Shown here: positions 17,464-25,642 of the stretch, in pieces
Numbering within the stretch: position 1 is the first letter of the stretch
Layout: the number at the start of each line of letters is the position of its first letter
NCBI RefSeq assembly: GCF_002749895.1
Contig: NZ_NBUS01000043.1
Location: forward strand, 76,130-121,763
Direction of reading: 5' to 3'
DNA from: Vibrio fujianensis
Lineage (GTDB): Bacteria > Pseudomonadota > Gammaproteobacteria > Enterobacterales > Vibrionaceae
Length of the DNA stretch: 45,634 nt
Notes under the pieces: generated by a model
What the model was told of the DNA's origin: nothing
Database searches by the model: none
What the model saw: only the letters and a program-made list of their open reading frames with translations
Position numbers and translations under genes: made by a program

Positions 17464-19422
17464 ATGTCTAGACCTAACCTGACTCAAGTTTCTATTGCCG
17501 TTTCTCTAGGGATATTGGCCTGTGCTCATGTCAATGCTCAACCGGTTGTTCAAGCGGATGAAACTCTTGTCGTGACAGCCGCAGGATTTGAACAGAGTGT
17601 CCAAAACGCCCCCGCAAGTATTAGTGTGATCTCCCGTGATGAACTGGAGTCTCGTTATTATCGTGATGTGACCGATGCGTTACGTAGTGTCCCCGGTGTC
17701 GTAGTTACAGGAGGTGGAGATAAAACCGACATCAGTATTCGTGGTATGGGCTCTAGCTATACATTAATCCTTGTTGATGGTCGTCGTCAGTCTTCGCGCC
17801 AAACTCGGCCAAATAGTGATGGCCCAGGAATTGAGCAAGGGTGGTTGCCACCGTTGCAATCGATAGAGCGTATCGAAGTCATTCGTGGCCCGATGTCTAC
17901 CTTATATGGATCAGATGCTATCGGCGGCGTTATCAACATCATTACTCGAAAAGATCAGAAAAACTGGTCAGGTAATGTCCAGCTTAGCAGTGTCATTCAA
18001 GAAAATCGTCAATCCGGAGACGAGCAGAGTGCCAATTTTTTTGTAACGGGCCCTTTAAGTGATGCGCTGTCATTGCAGCTCTACGGCCAAACCACTCAGC
18101 GTGATGAAGATGACATTGAGTACGGCTATGGTGATAAGTCGCTACGTAATTTGACCTCAAAATTAACCTATCAATGGAATGAACGTCACCGCCTTCAATT
18201 TGAGGCGGGCGTTTCCGCTCAAGATCGGACGAACCATGTGGGTAAATCGGCTCAGGCAACTGGATGTCGAGGCGTCTGTAGTGATAATGAAAATGAATAT
18301 CGTCGTACTCACTTTGCATTAGGTCACCAAGCTGATTGGAGCAACCTTGGCCAGTCAGATAGTTATCTTCAGTATGAGGAAAATAAAAATAATAGCCGTA
18401 AAATGACGATTGAAAATACGGTATTTAAAACCAGTTTAGTCATGCCGATGGAGAACCACACGACAACGTTGGGTTTTGAAGGCAGCCATGGAAAATTGGA
18501 AGACTTCACTTCGAATACGATATCTGATCGGACAAGTATTTCTAACTCTCAATGGGCCGCATTTGTCGAAGACGAATGGGCGTTACTAGACAATGTTTCT
18601 TTAACGTTTGGTGGTCGATTTGACTATGACCAACAATATGGCTCGCACTTTAGTCCTCGAGCTTATGGGGTATGGAACCTTGATCCGAATTGGACCATTA
18701 AAGGTGGGGTTTCGACAGGCTTTAGAGCACCACAGTTACGAGAAATTACCGCAAACTGGGGGCAGGTGAGTCGTGGCGGTAATATCTACGGTAACCCAGA
18801 TCTAGAACCAGAGAAATCAGTTAATAAAGAGCTGAGCTTGCTGTATTTTGCTCCGTCGGGCTTAAATACTTCGTTAACCGTATTCCATAATGATTTTAAA
18901 GATAAAATTACTCGTGTTGCCTGCCCAGCAGACATTTGTACCGATGGTCCAAACCAGTGGGGAAATGTGCCTACTTACCGAGTGAATGTGGATAAAGCGG
19001 AAACTTACGGCTCCGAGGCGACACTCGAGTTACCAGTCACACAAAATATCGACTTTAAGGTGAGTTATACGTATACCCATTCAGAGCAAAAATCTGGCGC
19101 ATTTAAAGGTAACCCCCTGTTACAGTTGCCAAAACATTTAGCTAGTGCCGATCTCTCCTGGCAAGCTACCGAGTTACTCAATAGTTGGGCTAAAGTTACC
19201 TATCGTGGTAAAGAGATGAAACCGGAAGGTGGCGCTTCAAATGATGATTTGATTGCCCCTGATTATACCTTTGTCGACATGGGCGTTAGTTATTCACTTA
19301 CCCCAACAGCGACCGTGAAAGCGGCTGTGTATAATCTGTTTGATAAAGATGTCGGCTATGACGAGTATGGCTATGTGGAAGATGGTCGCCGCTATTGGCT
19401 AGGGCTGGATGTGGCATTTTAA
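17464..19422 (+). CDS. irgA: TonB-dependent ferric catecholate receptor IrgA
   Basis: IrgA is an outer-membrane siderophore receptor; in V. cholerae it takes up ferri-enterobactin and related catecholates. The 652 residues start with a signal peptide ending near Ala25 (CAHVNAQ), then a TonB box (E33-TLVVTA), a plug domain (PASISVISRDELE...GPMSTLYGSDAIGGVINIITRK, about 45-165) and a 22-strand barrel ending in the C-terminal aromatic residue Phe (WLGLDVAF). The length equals the V. cholerae protein and the sequence is very similar throughout. It stands alone with a Fur box before it and a terminator after it. Confidence 0.95.
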   Translation: MSRPNLTQVSIAVSLGILACAHVNAQPVVQADETLVVTAAGFEQSVQNAPASISVISRDELESRYYRDVTDALRSVPGVVVTGGGDKTDISIRGMGSSYTLILVDGRRQSSRQTRPNSDGPGIEQGWLPPLQSIERIEVIRGPMSTLYGSDAIGGVINIITRKDQKNWSGNVQLSSVIQENRQSGDEQSANFFVTGPLSDALSLQLYGQTTQRDEDDIEYGYGDKSLRNLTSKLTYQWNERHRLQFEAGVSAQDRTNHVGKSAQATGCRGVCSDNENEYRRTHFALGHQADWSNLGQSDSYLQYEENKNNSRKMTIENTVFKTSLVMPMENHTTTLGFEGSHGKLEDFTSNTISDRTSISNSQWAAFVEDEWALLDNVSLTFGGRFDYDQQYGSHFSPRAYGVWNLDPNWTIKGGVSTGFRAPQLREITANWGQVSRGGNIYGNPDLEPEKSVNKELSLLYFAPSGLNTSLTVFHNDFKDKITRVACPADICTDGPNQWGNVPTYRVNVDKAETYGSEATLELPVTQNIDFKVSYTYTHSEQKSGAFKGNPLLQLPKHLASADLSWQATELLNSWAKVTYRGKEMKPEGGASNDDLIAPDYTFVDMGVSYSLTPTATVKAAVYNLFDKDVGYDEYGYVEDGRRYWLGLDVAF

Positions 19423-19443
19423 GCCTCTAAATCTAAATATTGA

Positions 19444-19473
19444 CAAGCCTCCTTGCAAGGGGGCTTGCTTTTA
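19444..19473 (+). terminator. Intrinsic terminator after irgA
   Basis: CAAGCCTCC (19444-19452) pairs with GGGGGCTTG (19459-19467), one G-U pair, and is followed by CTTTTA. Confidence 0.8.
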
Positions 19474-19572
19474 TCGAGTGAATCATAGCTAGAAAGAAAG
19501 CTGAAAATAGAAGATGAATCCTCCGGTATTAATCGTTAACATTGGGATGACGAATAGTTAGGATCTTCTCTC

Positions 19573-20598
19573 ATGTTAAAAGTAGCCATTAACGGGTTTG
19601 GGCGGATTGGCCGAAATGTTTTACGGGCAATCTATGAAAGTGGTAAATATCAACAGATCAGGGTTGTGGCCGTTAATGAGTTGGCAAAACCCGAAGCGAT
19701 GGCTCATCTACTGCAATATGATAGTACCCATGGCCGTTTTGCTAAAAAAGTTTCTCACGATCAAGAACATATCTATATCCACCATGAACATAGTGAAGTG
19801 GATCGAATTCGAATTTTGCACCTACAAGACATTCCACTACTGCCTTGGCGAGATCTTAATGTGGATATTGTACTTGATTGTACCGGTATGTTTGGTTCGC
19901 AAGCTGACGGTTTACTACATATTGAGGCCGGAGCAAAAAAAGTCCTTTTTTCTCATCCCGGAGCCGCTGATTTAGACAATACCATCATTTATGGTGTCAA
20001 TCACGAAACCCTGACTGCAGGACATCGCATTGTATCGAATGGGTCTTGTACCACGAACTGCATTGTACCGATTATTAAAGTGCTGGATGATGCCTTTGGG
20101 ATTGATTCAGGAACGATAACGACCATTCACTCTTCAATGAACGATCAACAAGTCATTGATGCTTATCATGGCGATCTCCGCCGCACTCGGGCGGCTAGCC
20201 AGTCCATTATTCCTGTGGATACCAAGTTGCATAAAGGGATTGAAAGAATATTTCCGAAATTTTCTAACAAATTTGAGGCGATTTCGGTCAGGGTACCCAC
20301 AGTCAATGTGACTGCAATGGATTTAAGTGTCACATTGAATACAAATGTGAAAGTTAATGACGTAAATCAAACCATTATTCACGCATCTCGGTGTACATTA
20401 GACGGCATTGTTGACTATACTGAAACACCGTTAGTTTCCATCGATTTCAACCACGATCCTCACAGTGCGATTGTGGATGGGAGCCAAACGCGAGTAAGCA
20501 ATGGGCAACTAGTAAAAATGCTTGTCTGGTGCGATAACGAATGGGGGTTTGCTAACCGTATGTTGGATACGGCACTGGCAATGCAGGCCGCACAATAA
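19573..20598 (+). CDS. epd: Erythrose-4-phosphate dehydrogenase
   Basis: Epd oxidises D-erythrose 4-phosphate with NAD+ to 4-phosphoerythronate, feeding pyridoxal phosphate synthesis. It is a GAPDH relative of 341 residues (E. coli 339). The NAD-binding [14 protein letters not shown] is at the N-terminus and the catalytic cysteine is Cys159 in SNGSCTTNC. The position before pgk and fbaA is the standard epd-pgk-fbaA arrangement and favours Epd over GapA. An AGGA ribosome site is 10 bases before the ATG. The 152-bp gap to pgk contains a small hairpin (20688-20705) and could hold a pgk promoter. Confidence 0.92.
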   Translation: MLKVAINGFGRIGRNVLRAIYESGKYQQIRVVAVNELAKPEAMAHLLQYDSTHGRFAKKVSHDQEHIYIHHEHSEVDRIRILHLQDIPLLPWRDLNVDIVLDCTGMFGSQADGLLHIEAGAKKVLFSHPGAADLDNTIIYGVNHETLTAGHRIVSNGSCTTNCIVPIIKVLDDAFGIDSGTITTIHSSMNDQQVIDAYHGDLRRTRAASQSIIPVDTKLHKGIERIFPKFSNKFEAISVRVPTVNVTAMDLSVTLNTNVKVNDVNQTIIHASRCTLDGIVDYTETPLVSIDFNHDPHSAIVDGSQTRVSNGQLVKMLVWCDNEWGFANRMLDTALAMQAAQ

Positions 20599-20750
20599 GG
20601 CTTAAATGCTTAGGGATATTTTTATTTTTTGCATTGAAATAAATAGATCTCTTCCCCATATCAGTAAGTAGCTTGAGAATTTACAGGCTCGGCAGGATCG
20701 CCGAGTTGATGAAAAACTTCAATTTCTTTAAATATTTGAGAGGACAAACC

Positions 20751-21914
20751 ATGTCTGTAATCAAGATGACTGACCTGGACTTAGCAGGTAAACGTGTCTT
20801 TATCCGTGCTGATCTAAACGTGCCAGTAAAAGAGGGTAAAGTAACTTCTGATGCTCGTATCCTAGCATCACTACCAACCATCAAACACTGTTTAGCCGTG
20901 GGTGCAAAAGTAATGGTGACCTCTCACCTTGGCCGCCCTACAGAAGGTGAATACGCAGAAGAGTTCTCGCTACAACCTGTTGTGAATTACCTAAATGATG
21001 CTCTTGATTGCGAAGTCAAATTAGCGAAAGATTACCTTGATGGTATCGAGCTAAATGCTGGCGAATTGGTTGTCCTAGAAAACGTTCGCTTCAACAAAGG
21101 CGAGAAGAAAAACGAAGAAGAATTATCTAAAAAATACGCTGCATTGTGTGACGTATTTGTCATGGATGCATTTGGTACTGCTCACCGTGCACAAGCTTCA
21201 ACTCACGGCGTCGGTATGTTTGCTCCAATCGCTTGTGCTGGCCCTCTATTGGCTAACGAACTTGAAGCATTAGGCAAAGCGATGGACAAACCAGCTCGCC
21301 CAATGGTTGCTATCGTTGGTGGTTCTAAAGTTTCAACGAAGCTTACCGTGCTTGAATCATTGTCGAAAATTGCTGACCAATTGGTTGTTGGTGGTGGTAT
21401 CGCCAATACCTTTATTGCCGCTGCAGGCCATAATGTCGGTAAGTCTCTGTACGAAGCTGATCTTGTTGATACAGCGAAGAAACTGATGGAAGAGTGTGCG
21501 ATTCCTGTCGCTACTGACGTGGCTTGCGCCAAAGCATTTGATGAAAATGCAGAAGCAGAAATTAAACACGTTTCTGAAGTTCAAGACGACGACATGATCT
21601 TCGACCTTGGCCCTGAATCAACCGCTGCTCTTGCTGAAATTCTAAAAGGCGCAAAAACCATTCTATGGAATGGCCCTGTTGGGGTATTTGAATTCAAAAA
21701 CTTCGAAGCTGGTACTCGCGGTATTTCTGAAGCGATTGCAGCTTCTGAAGGCTTCTCGGTTGCAGGTGGTGGTGATACGTTGGCGGCCATCGATAAGTTC
21801 GGTATTAAAGCGGATGTATCGTACATCTCGACTGGTGGTGGTGCGTTCCTTGAGTTTGTAGAAGGTAAAGTATTACCAGCCGTAGAAATGCTTGAAACAC
21901 GCGCTAAAGCATAA
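20751..21914 (+). CDS. pgk: Phosphoglycerate kinase
   Basis: Pgk transfers phosphate from 1,3-bisphosphoglycerate to ADP in glycolysis and works in reverse in gluconeogenesis. The ATG at 20751 is chosen (387 residues, the E. coli length) because it follows GAGAGGA and starts with the family N-terminus [20 protein letters not shown] longer frame from 20673 has no family match. Signatures: [35 protein letters not shown], the nucleotide-binding [20 protein letters not shown] and [15 protein letters not shown] terminator follows, then fbaA with its own promoter. Confidence 0.97.
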   Translation: MSVIKMTDLDLAGKRVFIRADLNVPVKEGKVTSDARILASLPTIKHCLAVGAKVMVTSHLGRPTEGEYAEEFSLQPVVNYLNDALDCEVKLAKDYLDGIELNAGELVVLENVRFNKGEKKNEEELSKKYAALCDVFVMDAFGTAHRAQASTHGVGMFAPIACAGPLLANELEALGKAMDKPARPMVAIVGGSKVSTKLTVLESLSKIADQLVVGGGIANTFIAAAGHNVGKSLYEADLVDTAKKLMEECAIPVATDVACAKAFDENAEAEIKHVSEVQDDDMIFDLGPESTAALAEILKGAKTILWNGPVGVFEFKNFEAGTRGISEAIAASEGFSVAGGGDTLAAIDKFGIKADVSYISTGGGAFLEFVEGKVLPAVEMLETRAKA

Positions 21915-21926
21915 TCATCGAATAAT

Positions 21927-21951
21927 AAGCGGGAGCCATCTCCCGCTTTGT
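21927..21951 (+). terminator. Terminator between pgk and fbaA
   Basis: A 9-bp stem, AAGCGGGAG (21927-21935) and CTCCCGCTT (21940-21948), is followed by TTGTTGTTTG. The T-tract is interrupted, so some read-through into fbaA is possible. Confidence 0.75.
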
Positions 21952-21977
21952 TGTTTGCTGCACTGCCGGTTTTTATC

Positions 21978-21986
21978 TGTTAGAAT
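21978..21986 (+). promoter_or_regulatory. Extended -10 promoter of fbaA
   Basis: TGTTAGAAT is an extended -10 element (TGn plus TAGAAT) 83 bp before the fbaA start. No good -35 box is seen at the usual spacing, which fits an extended -10 promoter. The PurR-like palindrome lies just downstream. Confidence 0.5.
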
Positions 21987-21998
21987 ACCTCCAGTTGT

Positions 21999-22014
21999 GA
22001 GCAAACGTTTGCAA
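21999..22014. promoter_or_regulatory. PurR-like operator at the fbaA promoter
   Basis: GCAAACGTTTGC (22001-22012) is a perfect 12-bp palindrome equal to the core of the PurR consensus ACGCAAACGTTTGCGT. It starts about 15 bp after the extended -10 box, a position where a bound repressor would block transcription. Confidence 0.5.
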
Positions 22015-22068
22015 GAATTTAAACTTACCGTTTTTATTTTTAAAACGACAGAAAATAGGATCAAATCC

Positions 22069-23145
22069 ATGTCTAAGATCTTCGATTTCGTAAAACCTGG
22101 TGTAATTTCTGGCGACGACGTTCAGAAAGTATTTGCTGTAGCAAAAGAAAATAATTTTGCTCTTCCAGCAGTTAACGTAGTAAACACTGACTCTATCAAC
22201 GCAGTTCTTGAAGCGGCAGCGAAAGTAAAATCGCCAGTTGTTGTTCAGTTCTCGAACGGTGGCGCAGCTTTCTTTGCAGGTAAAGGCATTAAACTTGAAG
22301 GCCAAGGTGCACAAATTCTTGGTGCGGTTGCCGGTGCAAAATACGTACACGCGGTTGCTGAAACTTACGGCGTGCCAGTTATTCTGCATACTGACCACGC
22401 AGCGAAGAAATTACTTCCTTGGATCGATGGATTGCTTGACGCTGGCGAAAAATACTTCGCTGAAACAGGTAAGCCTCTTTTCTCTTCTCATATGATCGAC
22501 CTTTCTGAAGAGTCACTAGAAGAAAATATCGAAATTTGTGCTAAATACCTAGAACGTATGGCAAAAATGGGTATGACTCTAGAATTTGAACTCGGTTGTA
22601 CCGGTGGCGAAGAAGATGGTGTTGATAATTCAGATATGGATTCTTCTGAGCTATACACTTCTCCAGAAGACGTTGCTTATGCTTATGAGAAACTTATCTC
22701 AATTAGCCATCGTTTCACTATCGCTGCATCGTTCGGTAACGTACACGGTGTTTACCAAGCAGGTAACGTGGTACTAACTCCAACAATTCTACGTGATTCA
22801 CAAGCGTATGTTTCTGAGAAATTTGGGCTTCCAGCGAATTCTCTAAACTTCGTATTCCACGGTGGTTCAGGTTCTTCTGAAGCAGAAATCAAAGAGTCAA
22901 TCAGCTACGGTGTTATCAAAATGAACATTGATACTGATACTCAATGGGCAACATGGGATGGCGTTCGTAAATACGAAGCTGAAAATCATGATTATCTACA
23001 AGGCCAAATTGGTAACCCAACTGGCGAAGCGGCACCAAACAAAAAATACTATGATCCACGCGTATGGCTACGTGCAGGTCAAGCATCAATGGTGGCACGT
23101 TTAGAAAAAGCATTCGCAGATCTTAATGCAATCGACGTATTATAA
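22069..23145 (+). CDS. fbaA: Class II fructose-bisphosphate aldolase
   Basis: FbaA is the zinc-dependent aldolase that interconverts fructose 1,6-bisphosphate with glyceraldehyde 3-phosphate and dihydroxyacetone phosphate. The true start is the ATG at 22069 (358 residues, MSKIFDFVKPGV), matching E. coli FbaA length; the frame open from 21892 overlaps pgk and its terminator and is not coding there. Catalytic Asp109 and zinc ligand His110 are in ILHTDHAAK, further ligands lie in LEFELGCTGGEEDGVDN and FGNVHGVY, and FHGGSGS binds phosphate. It has its own promoter and a PurR-like operator upstream. Confidence 0.97.
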   Translation: MSKIFDFVKPGVISGDDVQKVFAVAKENNFALPAVNVVNTDSINAVLEAAAKVKSPVVVQFSNGGAAFFAGKGIKLEGQGAQILGAVAGAKYVHAVAETYGVPVILHTDHAAKKLLPWIDGLLDAGEKYFAETGKPLFSSHMIDLSEESLEENIEICAKYLERMAKMGMTLEFELGCTGGEEDGVDNSDMDSSELYTSPEDVAYAYEKLISISHRFTIAASFGNVHGVYQAGNVVLTPTILRDSQAYVSEKFGLPANSLNFVFHGGSGSSEAEIKESISYGVIKMNIDTDTQWATWDGVRKYEAENHDYLQGQIGNPTGEAAPNKKYYDPRVWLRAGQASMVARLEKAFADLNAIDVL

Positions 23146-23167
23146 TTAACGTCGTTATTTATTGATT

Positions 23168-23198
23168 AAGCCCGCTCAGTATTGAGTGGGCTTTTTTT
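23168..23198 (+). terminator. Intrinsic terminator after fbaA
   Basis: An 11-bp stem, AAGCCCGCTCA (23168-23178) and TGAGTGGGCTT (23183-23193), one G-U pair, runs into seven T. Confidence 0.9.
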
Positions 23199-23257
23199 AT
23201 GAGGGGTGGAGAAAGCATCGCTTTTTGCTTAAAAAATAACGTATTATCTGGTGGATT

Positions 23258-23327
23258 TATACCCAAACGATGTGATTGGGATGAACGAACGTAGCCAACA
23301 CTTGCAGCTTCAAGTAGGAAGAGCATA
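23258..23327. repeat. ERIC-like repeat, shortened, inverse orientation
   Basis: About 70 bp from TATACCCAAACGATGTGATT to GTAGGAAGAGCATA. It carries the complement of the GTTGGCTACGTTC block and of the TACTTGAAGCTGCA end of the 42785-42912 copy, with one arm deleted. Confidence 0.65.
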
Positions 23328-23483
23328 TCAATGATTACATACGCTAAGAAGTTGAGCCGTTTTTTCAAAGAATCATTTTGGTAAGATCAGCATGATCGAG
23401 GCGAGTATTTAGTTTATTGTATCGTTAACCGTGCTAATGTCTTAATCATATGAATATTTTAATGATGAGAAGGGAAGTTTAAT

Positions 23484-24347
23484 ATGGCTAGTGAATCTCT
23501 AAGTATAGACGTACCAGTCGTTGAAAGTTTTAATCAGGTGAATACTTGGTTGCAAAGTCATTCTGATCTATTGATTCAGTATGGCGTCAATATCATTTCG
23601 GCGATTCTTATTCTATTTATTGGTAATATTGTCGTTAAAATGATTGCCGGAAGTGTTAGTAAGCTACTGAAAAGTAAACAGATGGATAAAGCCGTGGTCG
23701 ACTTTATTCATGCTTTAGTCCGTTACACCTTATTTATTGTGGTGCTGATCGCCGCACTGGGTCGTCTTGGGGTACAAACAGCTTCTGTGGTTGCGATTAT
23801 TGGTGCGGCAGGTTTAGCGGTTGGCTTAGCTCTACAAGGATCGTTATCTAATTTTGCCGCTGGTGTTTTAATTGTGGCTTTCCGCCCATTTAAATCGGGT
23901 GATTATGTCGAGATGGCGGGAACCGCTGGTTCTGTGGATTCTATCCAGATCTTTCAAACCATCTTAAAAACACCGGATAATAAAATGATCGTTGTGCCGA
24001 ATTCAGCGGTGATTGGCGGTGCTATTGTAAACTACTCTCGTCATGATACCCGTCGTGTCGATTTACTGATTGGCGTGTCTTATTCATCTGATTTAAATAA
24101 AACGAAACAAGTATTGCGTGAAGTCGTTGAGCGAGATCCCCGTGTTTTAAAAGAGCCAAAAGTAACGGTTGAAGTACATCAACTCGCCGACTCTTCAATT
24201 AATTTTATTGTTCGTCCCTGGGTAAAAAGTACCGATTATTGGCCAGTTTATTGGGAGCTATTGCATAAAATCAAAGAAGCTTTAGACGAAAATGGTATCG
24301 ACATTCCATTCCCACAAATGGATGTACATTTAAACAAATTGAACTGA
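23484..24347 (+). CDS. mscS: Small-conductance mechanosensitive channel MscS
   Basis: MscS is a heptameric inner-membrane channel that opens under membrane tension and releases solutes after osmotic downshock. At 287 residues it is the size of E. coli MscS (286). Three membrane helices are visible at about 29-54, 72-93 and 99-132. The third, pore-lining helix has the typical Gly/Ala packing pattern AAGLAVGLALQGSLSNFAAGV, followed by FRPFKSGDYVEMAGTAGSV and the cytoplasmic beta and mixed domains ending in DIPFPQMDVHL. The gene is followed by a perfect 34-bp palindromic terminator. Confidence 0.95.
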   Translation: MASESLSIDVPVVESFNQVNTWLQSHSDLLIQYGVNIISAILILFIGNIVVKMIAGSVSKLLKSKQMDKAVVDFIHALVRYTLFIVVLIAALGRLGVQTASVVAIIGAAGLAVGLALQGSLSNFAAGVLIVAFRPFKSGDYVEMAGTAGSVDSIQIFQTILKTPDNKMIVVPNSAVIGGAIVNYSRHDTRRVDLLIGVSYSSDLNKTKQVLREVVERDPRVLKEPKVTVEVHQLADSSINFIVRPWVKSTDYWPVYWELLHKIKEALDENGIDIPFPQMDVHLNKLN

Positions 24348-24365
24348 TCTTAGTCAGCATGACAG

Positions 24366-24399
24366 AAAAAATAACGAAGGCTAGCCTTCGTTATTTTTT
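24366..24399. terminator. Perfect 34-bp palindromic terminator after mscS
   Basis: Seventeen bases (24366-24382) pair exactly with 24383-24399. The A-run and T-run flanks around the ATAACGAAGGCT arm make it a strong intrinsic terminator in both directions. Confidence 0.9.
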
Positions 24400-24424
24400 A
24401 GGTTTATATACCCCGCATACATCA

Positions 24425-24616
24425 ATGTCTTGTGTGACGTTGGAGCTAGAACTAGAACTAGAACAGGGAGCACTGTTGTTCCAAGAGCAAGGATTAAGCG
24501 TCGGGAAAGTGAAAATCGAGTTAGGGCAACTTACCAATAACTCACAGAAAATTCACATCCAGTTCGTTATGATCAGGCAAGATGACACTCTGCCTAGCCA
24601 GAGTGACAGAGAGTAA
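24425..24616 (+). CDS. Possible small protein with a Leu-Glu repeat
   Basis: An open frame runs to 24616 between the mscS terminator and yggE. The first ATG (24359) is inside the terminator hairpin region and is unlikely to be used; the ATG at 24425 would give 63 residues. The part LELELELELEQGALLFQEQGLSVGKVKIELGQLTNNSQKIHIQFV looks protein-like (alternating hydrophobic pattern, beta-prone) and ends 44 bp before yggE. The Leu-Glu run comes from a hexamer repeat CTAGAA. No clear ribosome site is seen and I recognise no family. It could equally be non-coding sequence. Confidence 0.3.
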   Translation: MSCVTLELELELEQGALLFQEQGLSVGKVKIELGQLTNNSQKIHIQFVMIRQDDTLPSQSDRE

Positions 24617-24660
24617 GACTCGGCGGGCAGAACATTATTTATCCAGATAAGGTGAGTTAT

Positions 24661-25359
24661 ATGAAATGGTTTCCTCAGTTTGTGATTGCTTTGTGTAGCT
24701 TGATTGCTGTAAGTGCTCAGGCTCAACAGTTTAATTTTCCCCACATTGTAACTACTGGCTATGGGGAGGTGACAGCTGTCCCCGATCGTGCTCAATTCTC
24801 CGTCAAAGTCGTTGAAACGAATATGAATGCTGAACAAGCCAAAGCGAGAGTTGATAACGTTGTGGCTGAATTTACTTCACAATTGAAGCAATCAGGAGTT
24901 GAGGCCGAAGCTATTTCTAGCTCTAACCTCTATTTAACACCGCAATACCATTACCCTAAATCGGGTCAGCCTGAGCTACTTGGCTACCGCGCTCAACGCA
25001 GTATTACGGTAGAAGTGACCAAGGTGAGCCAGCTTAATCAATATTTAGATTTAGCCTTGGCGCAAGGTATTAATCAAATTGATAACGTGCAGTTGAAAGT
25101 CAGTGAACAAGAAAAATACCAAGCACAAGCAAGAATGGCCGCCATCACGGACGCAAAAATAAAAGCGCAGTCTTTAGCCTCGGGGTTTAACGCTAAGCTT
25201 GGTAGTGTATGGCGGATTGAATACCATGCAATCTCGGCACAACCCGTGTTAATGCGTAGCGCAAATATGAGTGAGCAAGCATTAGTGAATGATACGTATC
25301 AAGATTCTACGTTGGTAATACGAGATCGAGTGGATGTGATCTATAAATTAATACCGTAA
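24661..25359 (+). CDS. yggE: SIMPL domain (YggE/DUF541) periplasmic protein
   Basis: YggE-type proteins are periplasmic SIMPL-domain proteins linked to oxidative-stress tolerance in E. coli; no enzyme activity is established. The start is the ATG at 24661 (232 residues), six bases after an AAGGTG ribosome site; a GTG nine bases upstream overlaps that site and is rejected. A signal peptide (MKWFPQFVIALCSLIAVSAQA) is followed by the domain signature HIVTTGYGEVTAVPDRAQFSVKV, the NLYLTPQYHY...LLGYRAQRSITVEV core and AAITDAKIKAQSLAS. It stands alone after mscS. Confidence 0.88.
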   Translation: MKWFPQFVIALCSLIAVSAQAQQFNFPHIVTTGYGEVTAVPDRAQFSVKVVETNMNAEQAKARVDNVVAEFTSQLKQSGVEAEAISSSNLYLTPQYHYPKSGQPELLGYRAQRSITVEVTKVSQLNQYLDLALAQGINQIDNVQLKVSEQEKYQAQARMAAITDAKIKAQSLASGFNAKLGSVWRIEYHAISAQPVLMRSANMSEQALVNDTYQDSTLVIRDRVDVIYKLIP

Positions 25360-25408
25360 CCTTGGTCATTATCTGGTTTTAATCCATTCGGTCTTGGCAG
25401 CAATAGCC

Positions 25409-25536
25409 GTTACCTCCTTCCCATTTGAAATTGCAGTGCTGCTCGTTTTGATGGGGCAGCCTAAGCACAAGGTTTATCCAGCGGTATCGGGTTTATTTAC
25501 TTGCTGATGACCTGCAATTTCAAGCTGTTTGGGTAT
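25409..25536. repeat. ERIC-like repeat, full length but diverged
   Basis: About 128 bp from GTTACCTCCTTCCCATTTGAA to GCAATTTCAAGCTGTTTGGGTAT. Both ends align with the copy at 42785-42912 while the middle has diverged. It lies between yggE and the PAS-GGDEF gene. Confidence 0.5.
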
Positions 25537-25642
25537 TTGTAACTTCATTTCGTCTATTCAGGCTGGTAGTTTTATATTCAATGGTCAATAAATGCTGCTA
25601 TAATAACCAACTTGATTGAATTCATCATGTTTGAATAGGGTT

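Larger units (their letters stand above)
23146..23483. other. fbaA-mscS intergenic region
   Basis: No gene is seen in these 338 bp. They hold the fbaA terminator, a shortened ERIC-like repeat and then AT-rich sequence that should contain the mscS promoter. A GAGAAGGGAAG ribosome site precedes mscS. Confidence 0.7.

Noticed and set aside
20673-20750. N-terminal extension of pgk
   Set aside because: The GAGAGGA ribosome site and the conserved N-terminus place the start at 20751.
21892-22068. N-terminal extension of fbaA
   Set aside because: It overlaps the pgk end, a terminator and the fbaA promoter; the family N-terminus begins at 22069.
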